This document shows positions 21,690-34,802 of a stretch of DNA of 64,000 bases, in pieces. The DNA is from Pinus tabuliformis (taxonomy: Eukaryota > Streptophyta > Pinopsida > Pinales > Pinaceae). A program made the translations under genes and the position numbers. The stretch's first letter is position 1; each line of letters begins with the position of its first letter. The notes beneath the pieces are model-generated. The model saw only the letters and a program-made list of their open reading frames with translations. It did no database searches and was not told the DNA's origin. The DNA is taken from the NCBI GenBank assembly GCA_031772625.1, contig CM062812.1:732566300-732630299 (forward strand), written 5' to 3'.

Positions 21690-23440
21690 TATTTAGAATA
21701 AAATAAGACAGTTCCTATTGTAGTCTATTTTTCTTAAATCATACTTCTAACAGTGCCCGCATAAGTGATGTGAGGTACATGACATTATGAACACCATGTG
21801 ATGATTATGAGGTACACAATATCAATAGTATACGATCTCGGGATATTTATTTGGTGATACTCCTAATATTGCGTTGATGAAGTAATAGTAAACAAGAACA
21901 TGCATGGTATGTTCAAGTGGAGATGTGGTCATAAAAAGTTCAACCTTTTACTTCTTATACATGAATATTATGAAGTATAGCTGCGTATATATGCAATTTT
22001 TTATCTATATAGTCATGTATGTTTCTATGAAATAAAGAAATAGTGTGACAAACTCATAGGATGTTTTTGAAATGCTTCAATCATTTATTATTTGTCTTTC
22101 TAGTTCTCACATTGATTGGTTACAATCTCTTGATAATATGTTACCTAGAAATGGTGATGGTTCATGAGTTGATTCAATGTGTCATTGATTCTTTGGTCAT
22201 TTTTGAAGGCTTTGTTGATTGATGAGTTGGATATGGTCATATTTGACAGTAAATAGCTAGCACAGGTTCAGGGGAGCATATACTATAATGCATTGTTTGA
22301 ATTATGATTTCTTGAGCATTCCTTATTGCATGATGATGTTCATGGTAAGTATATATCATCAGTGATGTATAATATTTGTTTCTAAAGACACATATGTGGT
22401 TGTTATTCTTTCAATAGTAATGACGAAGTATTGGATGATAATTATTGCTTAACTTGCACTTAGTGAAGTTCATCCTATGTGAAACACTTGATGAAGAGAA
22501 TGTATTGATAGATGATGATGAGTTTATGACCCACTCACTGCTTGTTTACATTTATATGTTGTTGTCATTATGTCTTCAATGATGCATATGTTGCGTACAA
22601 TTAAGTTATGGATGATGCCTATATGATTATTGGGCTACATGTGAAAAAAATTTATGATGTAGTTTCATAATTCTATGTGATATTCTTGGTTTTCACATGT
22701 GTTGTTGATGCATGGAAATACATGCTTCTTATGGTATTGTGCTGCAAGAGATTAATTATGTTCATGGATTATTGATCTTCTTATATATGGAAAGATCATG
22801 ATGACTTTGATGATGAGTTGCTGACAAAGATATACAAACTATCTACAAATATCTACAAACTATCTTTGTGGTCCCTAGAATCATTACACATTTGGTCACA
22901 TATTTATGACTACTCTATCCTACATGATGATGATAAGGATGTTCATGTTGTTGTCTATGTTGTTGCAAAAAAAATTTCATATATGGAGAATGATGGTCAA
23001 CATTTATGGTCTTGATACCTCACTGTTGAGGTCTTTCATTTTGGTTATAAATGACATATCTATCTCTTAATGTAAAGGTCATGCAAAGTCCGATGTTGTA
23101 AATCATTGAAAAATTCTATCATGGGATATTGGGGTCAAGTCATTCATGTATGTAATCTTATTATGTTGGGACATTGATGTAATGTTGGGCCCAATATGTA
23201 ACCCAATGGTGTTGGATGATTGATGTAACCATGAGTCATTAGTGATAGGAAAGGTCCTATTTGGTTGGTTCATAAATACTTGAGATTATATCTCATATCT
23301 TTAGAGGTTTTTAGCATATCCTCACGGGGAGCATAATGAGCATGTAGTTCTCATTTTCAGCAAATCAACACTAAATGCTGCTATATACAAAAGGGCAAAG
23401 AAGTCTTCATTCATCATTGGTAAACCATTTTCCCTTGATG
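21690..23440 (+). other. E2 noncoding 3' region
   Basis: AT-rich DNA with no supported gene. It contains many gatgatg-type words and a piece related to the E1 region after pol. It probably corresponds to the long leader before the 3' LTR. Confidence 0.5.
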
Positions 23441-23443
23441 TCA

Positions 23444-23550
23444 AAGGGGGAGAGAAACTTGGTGTTTTTGTATTTGCAGGTGTTTTTTCAGATGATTACA
23501 GGTGGTGACCAAACACCAAAGTGGTTTCCATCAAGTCCAAAGGGGGAGAT
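23444..23550 (+). promoter_or_regulatory. E2 polypurine tracts
   Basis: The tract tcaaagggggagag (about 23443-23456) and the tract ccaaagggggagat (ending 23550) precede the LTR, the same double arrangement as in E1. The second abuts tgttggcatt. Confidence 0.85.
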
Positions 23551-24238
23551 TGTTGGCATTATTACTAATGTGTTGTCTGTGATGGCAACCTACTTGATAA
23601 ATATGTCAAAAATATGATAACATGATGTTTATGCGGGATATTACAGATGCTACATAAGTGATGAACAAAGAAATGACATATGAAATACCAATGGATATTG
23701 AATATAATGTTTGGGAAAGTGTACGCAAATTCTATGCAGAAAGGTTACGTACATATGCAGGTATGGTGAAGAAAAGTCATGCACACAATTTGCACCATGG
23801 TGACTTAAATACCAAGGGTGTTTACCATGGTATTATCCCATAGTAATGTGTATGACAACAATTATTTGATATTGTCAGAGAATACGAAGGAATTTATTAA
23901 GGGATTGGACTAAGGTATTATCTAAGGCTAATATGATATAAGGATATGGAGATCAAAGTGTTATGTGTGTTAGTGATTGATTGTTTATGAATGATTTGAT
24001 CTAAAAGAGGTGTGCACTAAGGAGAAGGGAGAAGACTCATATCTAAAATAATTGAAGTAGTGTGACATGTGTGCTTGTTTGATGTACTTATTGAAAATGT
24101 CTAACAATGATAGGTTTGTGGTTTTAATAAAGTTTTTATCTAAATGATGTATTCTAAAAGTATGTAATTATGGAAGTAAGGGTTGTAGAGAATAAAAATA
24201 TTGAGTCAGCCCCCACCCTGTGAGTATTTTTCCCAACA
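23551..24238 (+). repeat. E2 3' LTR
   Basis: It begins tgttggcattatta after the purine tract and ends tttttcccaaca. Its length is 688 bp. It contains ccatggtatt words near 23830 like the E1 U3. The following base begins E3 LTR sequence, which shows that E2 is inserted in E3. Confidence 0.82.
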
Positions 24239-25601
24239 AAAGTGGCATAACTAGAAAGTAATTGGAGAGATATTTCAAACGTTTTACAGAAGTTGAAAAA
24301 TCGGCCCCTTGATCCAAAGTTCTAGCTAGTCAATGTAATGATCGTAAATCCATATGAACACCGCACAAAAATCTAGAAGCCAAGAGGTTTATTTAAATGA
24401 GATTTGGGATAGAATTCAGTCTGGGTAGTGGGAATAGTGCCAGGAAGCCTACAAGACTACAATCCATTTGATAGGGAGTGGAGGTTTCTTAGAAGCCCAG
24501 ATTCCCAGAAGGTTAGAATCCTAGAAATTATTTCAAATAAGTATCAAACATTGTACTAGGAGCGATAGGCGAATGTCTATAGAGAGACAAATAGGTGGAA
24601 AGTGGGCCAATCCCAAAGCCTTCAATAATAGCATGAAAAGGAAGAGGTGCGGTCATTGGAAGCTGTGCACAAAATTGGTCCGTACATAGAAGCTCGTAAA
24701 CCCATAAGGAGTATGAAATCTATTGTACAAAATTTTACGAGAATGCATGCACTCAGACTCCATATAAGTGGGGCCCTATGAATGGTCAAGACATTTGAGC
24801 AAGGTTATATTGACAATAGAGAACTACGGGTGTAGAGATTTATAAAGGGAATTCAATCCCCATAGGTGAGCAAAGGAATCTAGAAAGTAAAGGCCTAACT
24901 GAAGGTAACACTACATAGTTCTATGATGGAAAATATGTAAAGGTTCCAAGTGAAAGGTGCTAAGGTCAAAGTGGGCCAAGCTGGAAGCCCACCAACATCT
25001 AAGTATTAAAAATTTCCATTTAAGAAAAGGATATGGGCACGATGGCATTCGGTCCTCAAGCTTAATTACCGCATATGTATATGGGTATGGTGCCTAGTGA
25101 TGAATACATAATAATTTTATGTTTTTAGTTATCAAAGGTTGTGTTCCATGCTATATACAGATCACTATGATCTTGGGTTTTGAAGTTCAAAGTGTTGATG
25201 AATTGGCACCCAAAGTAAATGCAAATCACTAGATTGGTGCCATTGCATTAATGGTAACAAAAGAAAATTGTATTGGGGTCACATTGATGGTATGATGAGT
25301 TATATTCTTTGTGGTAGGATCCCTCCATATTTTCCTATTATGGTAAATGCCTTATTTCCAACGTTCAGATTAGGAAAAAAATAGAACAATGAGTAGGTCG
25401 AAAGCTGGTTAATCACTTAAGGAAGTATCGTTGTGCAGTATGGATAATGGAGCATACCTTGAACTGAAACATTCATCCCTAATATTTCTTTCATGCTACA
25501 AGGAATTGATTGAAGAATAGAGCCTTAGGGGCTGAAGATTAACCGTAGAAGGATAAGGCCATGTTGGATTACATTTTGAGCACTGCAATAAAATTAATAA
25601 G
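24239..25601 (+). repeat. E3 left LTR, middle part
   Basis: It aligns with about 35209-36505 of the right copy. Shared blocks include taagaaaaggatatgggcac (25021 and 35985) and gaattgaatgaagaat-type words (25502 and 36402). A probable TATA box (tataaag) lies near 24841. It stops where E5 inserted. Confidence 0.78.
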
Positions 25602-25934
25602 TGTTAGGCCCCTATACTACTAATGTAACCCCTTATTTTTATTAGTGCAACCCCTTTATTGTATTATTGTGCCCATATAGTCCCCAGGTTCTTATTATTA
25701 TGCCCTATAGAAGCACACTATTGTTATTGTTGTGCCCCTACAATATTATTGTTATGTAGGCTTTGATTGTATTGGGACCCCTTAGAGTCTTATATATAGA
25801 AAGGAGGTCTTGCTATTTGTATCATCCAAAAATTGTTCATTTGTGTAATGTAAAGGAGGTTTCCCCCTTGAAGAGGCTAATTTTGAAGTCATTTATCTAT
25901 CTTTTCTTCTATTTTGTGAGATGGCTACATAACA
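25602..25934 (+). repeat. E5 left LTR
   Basis: It runs 333 bp from tgttaggccc to ctacataaca and ends next to a primer-binding site. A TATA box (tatatata) lies at 25791. Confidence 0.9.
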
Positions 25935-25936
25935 TT

Positions 25937-25948
25937 TGGTATCAAAGC
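25937..25948 (+). promoter_or_regulatory. E5 primer-binding site
   Basis: The sequence tggtatcaaagc, two bases past the LTR, matches the initiator methionine tRNA site with one change. Confidence 0.75.
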
Positions 25949-26542
25949 TTTGGATTCTAAGTTTTCGTTGCTCCAAACAGATCATCATGGCATGTTCTCT
26001 ATAACTTTTTCTCTACAAAGTTCCAGAAGCTAAAAAAATCTCATTTGAGCCAAAATCATTTGGAAAATCGGGTTTGAATTTCAGATCTTATCTCACTATA
26101 TTTTTGGAGATATGATCTGAGGAAATTAGGGTTTTTTTTCAAGCTCCAGAATTTTGTTGCAAACAAGTCATCATGGAAGTTTCACTATAAATATTTTTCT
26201 ACGAAGGTTTAGACTCTAAAATTAAAATCCATTTAAGCTGAAATATTAATTAAGGTCAGTCCCAAATTTTAGATCTTGTTTCACTATATTTTCGAAGGTA
26301 TGGTCCAAGACATGTAGGTTCTTTACAGCCTCCCGAATTACATCCCAAACAGGTGACCTTGGGAAAAGTGCCATAAGTTTCTCTCTCAGCATCAGATTCA
26401 AATTTCGTAAGAATTTACAGAAAGAAGGACTTTGGTTTTCTCTATACCTTTTTTAGGTACGAAGTTCAAAATAGTGACACATGGCCTATCGTACATGTTC
26501 GCTCTACTAAACCAGTCTATAATGAAGGCATCATAGGAGATT

Positions 26543-28152
26543 TTGCGTAACTATTTATTGAAGAATAAAATACTCATTATACTGGTGGGATTAGAAAGAG
26601 GAATTAGACGAATACCACAGTCCAAAATTACAAAACTTGAATATCTAAAATTACAGAGTTACAGTTGTTTAAATATCGGTCTCCTAGAAGCAAGAAAAAT
26701 AATTACTATAATTGAGAAAATAGAAACACCGAGTAAGCAAAATTGGATGGATGATTTGAAGAATGCGATCCAAGACAAGATAAATAGATTTATATGAACC
26801 ATGGAAGCTAATATCGATGGTATGGAAGTAGATTTAAAGAAAGGCATGGAATATTTGAAGAAAGGCATGGAAGGTTTGAAGGAAGGTGGGACAAAGCTAC
26901 TATAAGGAAGGCCTCCTAATGACGAAAAGATAGTAGAGGAATCTCATGATGAGAAAAAAACAAATGTTAATCATGATTTCATAGAATCTAACATTGGATT
27001 GAAGACCCACCATATTAAAAAGATCGGTGTGAGGAAGTTTGATGGGAAGGATCCCATAACATGGATACTACAAATGGAGAAATATTTTGATCTACATGAT
27101 GTGCAACTGTTACAAAAGGTACATATTGCATCTTTATATTTATAACTGAATAAATTTTTATGGTATAAAGGGCGTTGTTCTCATAAAACACTTGTCACCT
27201 GGTCAATTTTCACGAATGAAATGATAGCACATTATGAGGATACAAAGAGAAACACCTTCTTTATCCAATTGATAAATCTCAAACAAAAGGGTTCAATGGC
27301 AGAGCACATTGATGAGTTCCAAAAATTGAATATAAGGGCAAATGGTATTCCAGAGAAGCAGAGGATTGATGTCTTCATATGGACTTTAAAGGATAACATC
27401 CAACATGAGGTTCGCATTTGGGAACCTGATTCATTAGAGAAGGAATTCAGGTTGGCAAGAAAAATGGAAAGAAAAATATGGCAACAAGGAAGCCTACCAT
27501 TCACAACTATAAAAAGGGAAGTGTTGTTTCTCCTACCCTTTCACCACCTACAAGGTTGCCGCCACAAAAATTGGAAGAAAAAAGAGTAAAAGGGATTTCT
27601 TACAATTGTGATAGAAAATAGACTAAAGGTCATAAGTGTGCTGAGATGAAATTAATTTACATATATGGGGAAGAGGAGAAAGAAAAGGAACAAGAAACAT
27701 CAAAAGAAGAGGATACACAACAGGAACCAATCCCATAGAAAGTAGAAATGAATCTGACCGTATCTTGTAATGTATTGACAAGAATTACCACTCCTCAAAC
27801 ACTCAATATAGAAGGGCATATCAAGATGAAAAACATATTAATGTTGATTGATTCGTGTAGTACCCATAATTTTATTCATTGTAAGATAGCCAAGGAATTG
27901 AACTGCTTCATATATCCAGCACTAGAGTGTCATGTAATGGTTGCAAATGGAGGAACCATAAATTTCTCTAGAAAGTGGCATAATATCAAGCTATTAATGG
28001 GAGTAGATGTCTTGAATAGTCCAATGCTTTCCATTCCAATGGTTGGTGCAGATGTAGTACTAGGAGTCCATTGGTTACAATCTTTGGGTACAATAGCTTT
28101 TAACTTTCAAGAATTTTTCTTGAATTTTTTTTTGGAAGGCAATGAAGTTTAA
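26543..28152 (+). pseudogene. E5 gag and aspartic protease, broken
   Basis: After an untranslated leader, gag appears at about 26990-27590 (KFDGKDPITW, then FIQLINLKQKGSMAEHIDEF). A zinc-knuckle remnant (SYNCDRK-TKGHKCAE) follows near 27600. The protease segment at 27748-28152 has LIDSCSTHNFI, in which the catalytic D-S-G has become D-S-C, and VGADVVLGVHWLQSLG. Stops and the protease change indicate inactivity. Confidence 0.82.
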
Positions 28153-28200
28153 TTAAGGGGCATTGAAGGGAAACCGGGAAAGATAATCCTCTCTAACAGC

Positions 28201-29775
28201 ATGACTAAGATTCGAAAAGAACAACAGGGCATAGTTACACAATTATGTTTACTACAGGTTCCCACATCAAAATCATCTATTTCTCCAGATCTCCAAAACG
28301 TTTTGGACAATCATTCCAAGGTATTTGAGACTCCCAAAGGCCTACTAGCTATTTGTGATCGTGATCATGCTATTCATTTGATTCCTGGAAGTGTTCCCCT
28401 AAACAGTAGGCCTTACAGATATCCATAAGACCTAAAGAGTGAAATTGAACGTATGGTTATAGAAATTCTAGAGGTTGGTCTAATTCAACCTAGTCAAAGT
28501 TCTTTCTCTATTCTAGTGTTATTGGTACACAAGAAGGATGGATCATGGGCATGTGTCCATATTATAGGGAGCTCAGAAAACTTACTATTAAGATAAATCT
28601 CCCATTTCTATCATTGATGAATTATTGGATGAATTACATGGAGCAATTTACTTCACCAAGTTGGATCTTCATTGAGGATATCATGAAATCAGAGTGAAGA
28701 CTAAAGACATTCCAAAAACAACATTTAGAACTCATGAGGGTCATTATGAATTTTTGGTCATGCCATTTGGCCTTACTAATGCACCTTCTACATTTCAAGG
28801 TTTGATGAATTCCATTTTCAAACCCTTCCTTAGAAAATTTGTGTTAGTGTTTTTTGATGTTATATTATTCTACAACAAGTCTTGGAAGGATCATGTTAAA
28901 CATGTTGATAGGGTGCTCAAACTATTGGAGGAGAAACAATTATATGCAAAATGCTCCAAATATTTCTTTGAAGTAGAAGAGGTGGAATATTAGGGTACTC
29001 AGTTAGCTCATAACTCATCTTATCATCCTCAATCTGATGGGAAAACTAAGATAGTGAAAAAATGTTTGGAAGGATATCTTCGTTGCTTTGTATCTGATAA
29101 ATAGAAACAATGGGTCAATTGGTTGGCTCTGGTTGAATGGTGGTATAACACTTCCCTCCATACTACAACAAAAAAGACCCCATTTATGACACTGTGGATA
29201 TCATCCATTGTCCATCACATAATCTTTAAAATAAAATTGTAAGGTTTAAGAAGTGGAATATCAAATCAAGCATCAACAACAAGTTCTCAAACTCTTAAAG
29301 GATAACCTCACTTTGGTGCATAATAGAATGAAACAATAGGCAGATCAACATCACGGAGAAAGAAGTTTTGATGTAGGTGACTGGGTATTTCTATGACTTC
29401 AGCAATACAAACAAATGTCCCTCAAGCAAGCTAAGAAGTATAATAAATTATCACCAAAGTATTATGATATGTATAAGGTGTTACAAAATATTGGTACTAT
29501 GGAATACAAATTGGAGCTTCCTGCATCTTCCCCAGTGCACCCAGTTTTCTATGTTTCATGCTTCATAAGGTTATAGGTGAGAAGATCCCAGTTCAAACAA
29601 TGTTGCCATAACTTGACAAGGAAGGAAAAATCATGTTGGAACTGGATGCAGTCACAAAAACAAGAAATCAACAGCTACGAAAACGATCAATTTTAGAGTA
29701 TCTCATCAAGTGGAAAAACTTACCCACTAAAAATTCAACATGGGAGGATGAGAATTTTATACGGAAGCATTCCTA
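28201..29775 (+). pseudogene. E5 reverse transcriptase fused by deletion to integrase end
   Basis: RT blocks are seen: [49 protein letters not shown], and [11 protein letters not shown] where FxDDILVYS is expected, so the catalytic aspartate pair is lost. At 28993 the frame passes directly from VEEVEY into AHNSSYHPQSDGKTKIV of integrase, so RNase H and the integrase core are deleted. The C-terminus at about 29692-29775 (YLIKWKNLPTKNSTWEDENF) is chromodomain-like, which marks a chromovirus. Confidence 0.85.
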
Positions 29776-29806
29776 ACTACTCAAGCATTGAGGAAAACAC
29801 TTTTTG

Positions 29807-29819
29807 AAGGAGAGGGGTA
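29807..29819 (+). promoter_or_regulatory. E5 polypurine tract
   Basis: The sequence aaggagaggggta lies immediately before the right LTR. Confidence 0.7.
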
Positions 29820-30150
29820 TGTTAAGTCCCTATACTACTAGTGCAACCCCTTATTGTTATTACTGCAAACCCCTTATTGTATTATTGTGCCCATATCATC
29901 CCCATGTTGTTATTATTATGCACCATAGAACCCACTATTGTTATTGTTGTTCCCATACAATATTATTTTTCTCTAGGCTCTGATTGTATTGGGACCCCTT
30001 AGACTTCTATGTATAGAAGGTGGTCTTATCAGTTGTATCATCCAAGAATTGTTCATTTGTGTAATGTGAAGGAGGTTTCCCCCTCGAAGAGGCTGATATC
30101 GAAGTCGTTTACCTATATTTTCTTCTATTTTGTGAGCTGGTTACATAACA
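29820..30150 (+). repeat. E5 right LTR
   Basis: It runs 331 bp from tgttaagtcc to ttacataaca and aligns end to end with the left LTR. It is followed by gtaag, the target duplication. Confidence 0.9.
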
Positions 30151-31311
30151 GTAAGAATGGAGAGATGATTTATAAGTAGATTTGACTGATAATTTATTCT
30201 CACTGTGAAGAAACACTTAGTAGTTGTTACTCAACAATTAATAGTGTTGAAATTGAAAGTAATTTGATGGAATGACAATATGAAGAGCATGATTGCAGTG
30301 TGAAATCAAACAAGTAGAATTTTCCTATGTAAAATGGGTAGCCATAATGTAGTATAGCCTTGGGCAGTGTGGATGACTTCAAAGACCACATTGTTCCCTG
30401 TGTAGTAGAGGAAAAAAACCAAAGATTTCCATTGAGAAATAAGGTGGCAAGAAACATTGTTGCTGACAGTTGTGTAGAGAGCTCTAAGGGTGAGTAAGAG
30501 ATGCTAAGAAGATTCCCTAAGTGTCTGTGCATAAATAGAGGTTTGAGTGTAGAGAAATATGTGTAAGAATATATTCTATAGGAGAATAGGCATAAAATTG
30601 CATGGGCTAAGTATGAGTGAAGGTTGTTGAGTGGAGTAGAGGTTTGAGAACAATAAGATATTGTTATGTGAGGAGAGGAGAACATAGAGCTTAAAATAGG
30701 AAGAGAAGTTTCTATATACATCGACAAGTAAAATTTCCTTATTGAATGTGTGTTGCCACCTGCATATAGGGAGTTGGTGCTTACATCTTGGTGGGTATCT
30801 GAAGAAGGCTTGGGTGTTGGTGCCTTCTACAAGTTGGTGCTTGCATAAATCCAAGGAGCTGCAAGTTGGTGCTTGCAAAAAATATGTGAGTTTGGTTCTT
30901 CAGTTGGTGCTTCCAGTAAGTTGATAAGGTGTCTGAAGAAGAAGGGATTTGGTGCTTCCTACTAGTGGGTGCTAGTAAACAATCAAAGGAATTTGGTACT
31001 TCTTCTGAGTCGTGCCTCATAAAAAAAATTGATGTAATAGAGTAGGTGCTCATATTTAGATCAAATGAAAAACAAGCTTTGGTGGTTTTTCTCCCAAAAG
31101 TGTTTCGACATTAAATCTATGTCTCTCATGTGCATGTTTCTCATAATGTGTGTGTTCATGTGCTAATTTTTATTGTTATTATAACATGTGTTGTTGTTGG
31201 TCAAATGAATGGTTTCCAAGCTTGAATTAGAAAATATAATTTGGCATAAAACATTGAAGTTATACTTAATATGGATTCATTCCCTTCATAGTATTAACAT
31301 TGTTTCCAACA
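30151..31311 (+). repeat. E3 left LTR, 3' part
   Basis: It matches 36503-37253 plus 42582-42846 of the right copy, including gatgtaatagagtaggtgctcat at 31032 and 42582. It has repeated ttggtgcttgcaa/ttggtgcttcc words (30770-31020). It ends gtttccaaca. Confidence 0.8.
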
Positions 31312-34300
31312 ATTTCCATCAAATCATAATTGTTTCAGGAATAACTTAACTGCTTGAAGGTAAATCAAATGGAAACAGTGGCTAGTCAAGTTTGGCTAAC
31401 ACCAAAGGGAATTCCACTTTTTAATGGATCAGACTATGAGCTCCGGAGGATTTGAGTGGGAGGATATTTGATGATCGTCAATGAAGATGTTTTATTGTCT
31501 ATAGAATATGGAGAGATGAATGAATTTAATATAGAATCCAAGAAGATTATCATGAAAAGCCTATCAAAGCTAGATGATGAGAAGATGAGGAATTGTGAGA
31601 TAGAAAAGGAAATGTTGGATAGGTTGCAATGTTTGTATGGAGAAGATAGAAATATCGATCAAGAGAAGGGCCAAGAAAATTTCTTCTAAAGTGGTTAACC
31701 AAAACATGTAGTTGTTGGTGATAAGAAGAAAAGGAAGAAGAAAAATAAGGAATCTATAAGTAAATATGCTCAAAAGATTGAATATATTTCTTCTAGAGAC
31801 AAATCTATTGATATTCACTCCAAGGATGGCGAATAAGAATACGTAGAGGAGAAGCTATGATTTTTAGTAGGTAAGCTATTGGTTTTGGATAAATGTAAAG
31901 GAATAAGCCACTTATCTTCTAGATTCTCTGTAGAATTGTTTGAAGGAAATGATAGATGTGAATCTAGTATTGATCTTATGAAATACTGAATGAGGTATCT
32001 TATGACGAAGAAGAGAGTACATCCCATGAAGAGAATAGGGAATCCTTTGTAGCGATGAAGATGGAATACTCCTTAGACTTGTGGAAGACTCGATGGACAT
32101 AGGGAGGAACCTAGATCTTTGTGGTGACTTTACTAGCACCTCTTATAGCAAGGAAATTGATCTAGATGAAAGGATTTATTTTAGAAAAAAAATGATCTCT
32201 TCTATAAAAGAGATCAAGGAGCTACCAAAATAAAATGTCAAGAATGAGGAGAAGTTCCATGAATTTGACCTTGAGAATGAGAAGTTGAGCAAAACACTTT
32301 TTGTTTTTAAATGCTCAATAAGAAGAAGCTGGCATGCTGAATGGGATGATAACCAATGAGTTGAATGAAAGAGAAGAATTTTGTGAGAGAATACAGGTTG
32401 AAACTTGAATTAGTCTCCTTGAGACATGATTTATAAGAGGCTAATCATCAATTGTCTCAATTTAAAACTGTTAAGGATTTCTCCATGATTCTGAACGATG
32501 TTCTTAGAAAACAAATACCACTCCTCATTAATGTTGATTTGGACTCAAATGAATTTTTGAGCCTCAAAAAGGAAAAGTTCGAAGGATTAGCTAACTAGGA
32601 TAAGGGAACTATGAAGTCCAACACTAATCAAGGAAAATAATTTTTTGGATTGCAGCAACATAAAGGAAAGCAAAAAAACAAGAGAAGAAAATGAAATATT
32701 AGAATGGTAAGAAACAACAACAAGCATAGTAGCAGAGGAGAGATAAGGAGGAGTAAGGAAAAATGCAATGAATCAATGAAAACTACCATGGAAGGCACAT
32801 GAAGAACCAGCTGAGGTAATTTCCCACTCAAGGATAAATCCCTTGAAGAAAATGTTTCTTCAGTCCTCAAAATCCTTTTCATGGTTATTGTCTTTCTTGT
32901 AATACTTTTGGACATAAAGCCATGGATTGTAGATTTCTTGCAAGAAAATAGAGTGTGTGCATCAACGATAGGACAAATCATGTCTCCACTAATATAGGCC
33001 TTCATAGGAATTATACTAGTATTGGTAATCCTCTTTCACCATTCATAAGAGATATTCAATTCTACAACTTTAGAAACTTTTGGCACAAGGTAGTGGATTG
33101 TAATTATAACAAAAAACATACCTTTGCTTAGATGATGTGGAAAAATGAAGCAAGCAAACCATTAAGGATGAGAATAAATAGAAGAGAAAATGAAGTTAAG
33201 TTTTTCTTGATTTCCTTGTGTCAAAAGGAATCACTGAATAAAGGAGGAAGATACCCCTCTCCTATTTTTCACTGCAACGAGCATAAGCCTCAACTGAAGA
33301 ATGGTATAAATCATCCAATCAGTCCTTTGTTGCGAACGAAGAAAAAGTGTAGCAAGAATATTTCGGTGAAGAAAGAGGAGTTCTCTCTAGCCATGTGTAG
33401 CCAAAGGATCTCTAGCCATGTGCAGCCAAAGAAATGCCCAAACATGGGTAAGGAAGAATCTAGAAAGCAATGCTCCTATCAGGTCTTGGGCATTGAAGGC
33501 TTGGAAGAAAAAAAAAGAGGACAATATACTTTTGGGACTATATCCTTTGTTTCTCTTCATTGAAATAAGAGAATGGCCTCAAGAGAGGCCAAACAAGTAA
33601 GATGCAAGAAATTAGAAAATAATAATTAAAAGTGCTTCTGAATTTTAGAGGTATGGTTGAGTCCCCTTGTTGATTACAATAATTAATTTGTTTATTTCAA
33701 AATATATCAACATTGGAAGAGAAAGGAAGATACTCCCAACATGGCTTCAGGGGGAGTTCAACACACTTTCCATTGTTAGAAGAAGGATGAGTTGTAGTAT
33801 TAGTGTGGAATGTAAAAATGGCCATAGTTAAGTCAAGTCCACAGGGTCAATCCCCATGTAGAAGAAATAAAGCATATGCAGGAAATTACAGAGCATAGGC
33901 AACAATATTCAACCTAAAGAAGAAATATTGCTCAGTAAATGAAAGGTTTTCACCTTGGGAGAAATACCCTTATTTCATTTAAGTTGTGAATTCTATTATA
34001 CCAAGAAGTCTTGTGTTCATGAAAAAATTGGTAAATGCTATGAATATCCCCTAGCTTTCAATTGGTGTTGCCATGTCAATGGGTGGTCTAGGTTCATATG
34101 GAATAATATTAATGTGCAAATAGACATTTCATTTTGAGTTGGATCCATAATATTTTTATTGGTACATTACACAATTTGTACCAACTTCTTGGTGTAATTG
34201 GTATTTGTTAAGTAGCAGTCCGTATTTGTACGAGTATGATCTCAGGGGGGAAGAGTTCATTGATTGAGATGCTCAAGAGAAGTGAGCAAAGTCTTAGCAG

Positions 34301-34802
34301 TAACAACAAAAATAAAGAGTAAGATAAACACATGAAGCTACAATAGCATGAGCAATTTTATTTGGTATCGGATTTAGTTTAATTGCTACAAAATATTCAT
34401 TGGTAGAGAGATTATTTATGGAGTAGCCTAATGTTTTCAAAATAGGAGGATTATTTCGAGTAGAGGCAGTATATGTTCAAGGGGATCATATCACATATGT
34501 CCAGTTCCTATAGCAGCATTAGCTACAAGAAGAAGAATGGACATCACCAGCTAGACGCTCAGTCATTGACAATCAATGACTGTAACGGGAAGAAGAAGTA
34601 TCTTTTAGCCCTTTCACATTGATGTCAAAGGGGGGGGGGGGGGGGGGGGGGGGGTAAGATTATTGGAGAATTTTTGATGGCTCATGTAGACGAGAGAAAT
34701 AATTTGGTGGCTCATGCAAGGCAAAGTGTTAAAGCGACATGAAGATTGGCGATCAATTTGTAAAAGTGATCAGGTATTTCCATCAATGCCAAAGGGTGAT
34801 AT
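31312..34802 (+). pseudogene. E3 internal region with gag remnants, no pol
   Basis: A degraded primer site (atttccatcaaatca) follows the LTR. The gag path starts near 31370 (METVASQVWLTPKGIPLFNG), continues through a long charged region with repeated stops and includes FSMILNDVLRKQIP (about 32480-32520), the block equivalent to ILDNILSSQRS in E2. A CCHC knuckle (CLSCNTFGHKAMDC, about 32893-32934) and a weaker one near 33070 (FRNFWHKVVDC) follow. No protease, integrase or RT is found. From 33650 to 34620 the DNA is noncoding leader. This was probably a non-autonomous element or a deleted copy. Confidence 0.72.
34622..34660 (+). promoter_or_regulatory. E3 polypurine tract with a run of 25 G
   Basis: The first purine tract of E3 (gatgtcaaag...) has 25 consecutive G at 34630-34654 where E1 and E2 have five. 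The second tract (ccaaagggtgatat) precedes the LTR at 34802. The run could fold as a G-quadruplex, or be a sequencing or assembly artefact. Confidence 0.75.

Larger units (their letters stand above)
19824..24238 (+). mobile_element. E2: copia element, 3' portion
   Basis: A decayed gag and protease region (19824-21680) is followed by a noncoding 3' leader, two purine tracts and a 3' LTR. Integrase, RT and RNase H are missing, an internal deletion around 21700. The 5' LTR is not in the window. The simplest reading is that E1 inserted within the E2 gag, so the E2 5' end lies to the left of base 1. The sequence 22258-22320 resembles the E1 region at 6230. Confidence 0.75.
25602..30150 (+). mobile_element. 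E5: Ty3/gypsy chromovirus, internally deleted
   Basis: LTRs at 25602-25934 and 29820-30150 bound gag, protease, RT and a piece of integrase, with a chromodomain-like end, in the Ty3/gypsy order. The flanks read ataag and gtaag, a 5-bp target duplication with one change; the unfilled site in the right LTR of E3 (36494-36503) reads taataagaat. The LTRs differ by about 10-12 percent by eye. About 2 kb of RNase H and integrase are missing near 28993. Confidence 0.88.

Noticed and set aside
30227..31053. Minus-strand frames of up to 166 codons in the E3 left LTR
   Set aside because: The homologous right LTR does not keep them intact and no domain is seen.
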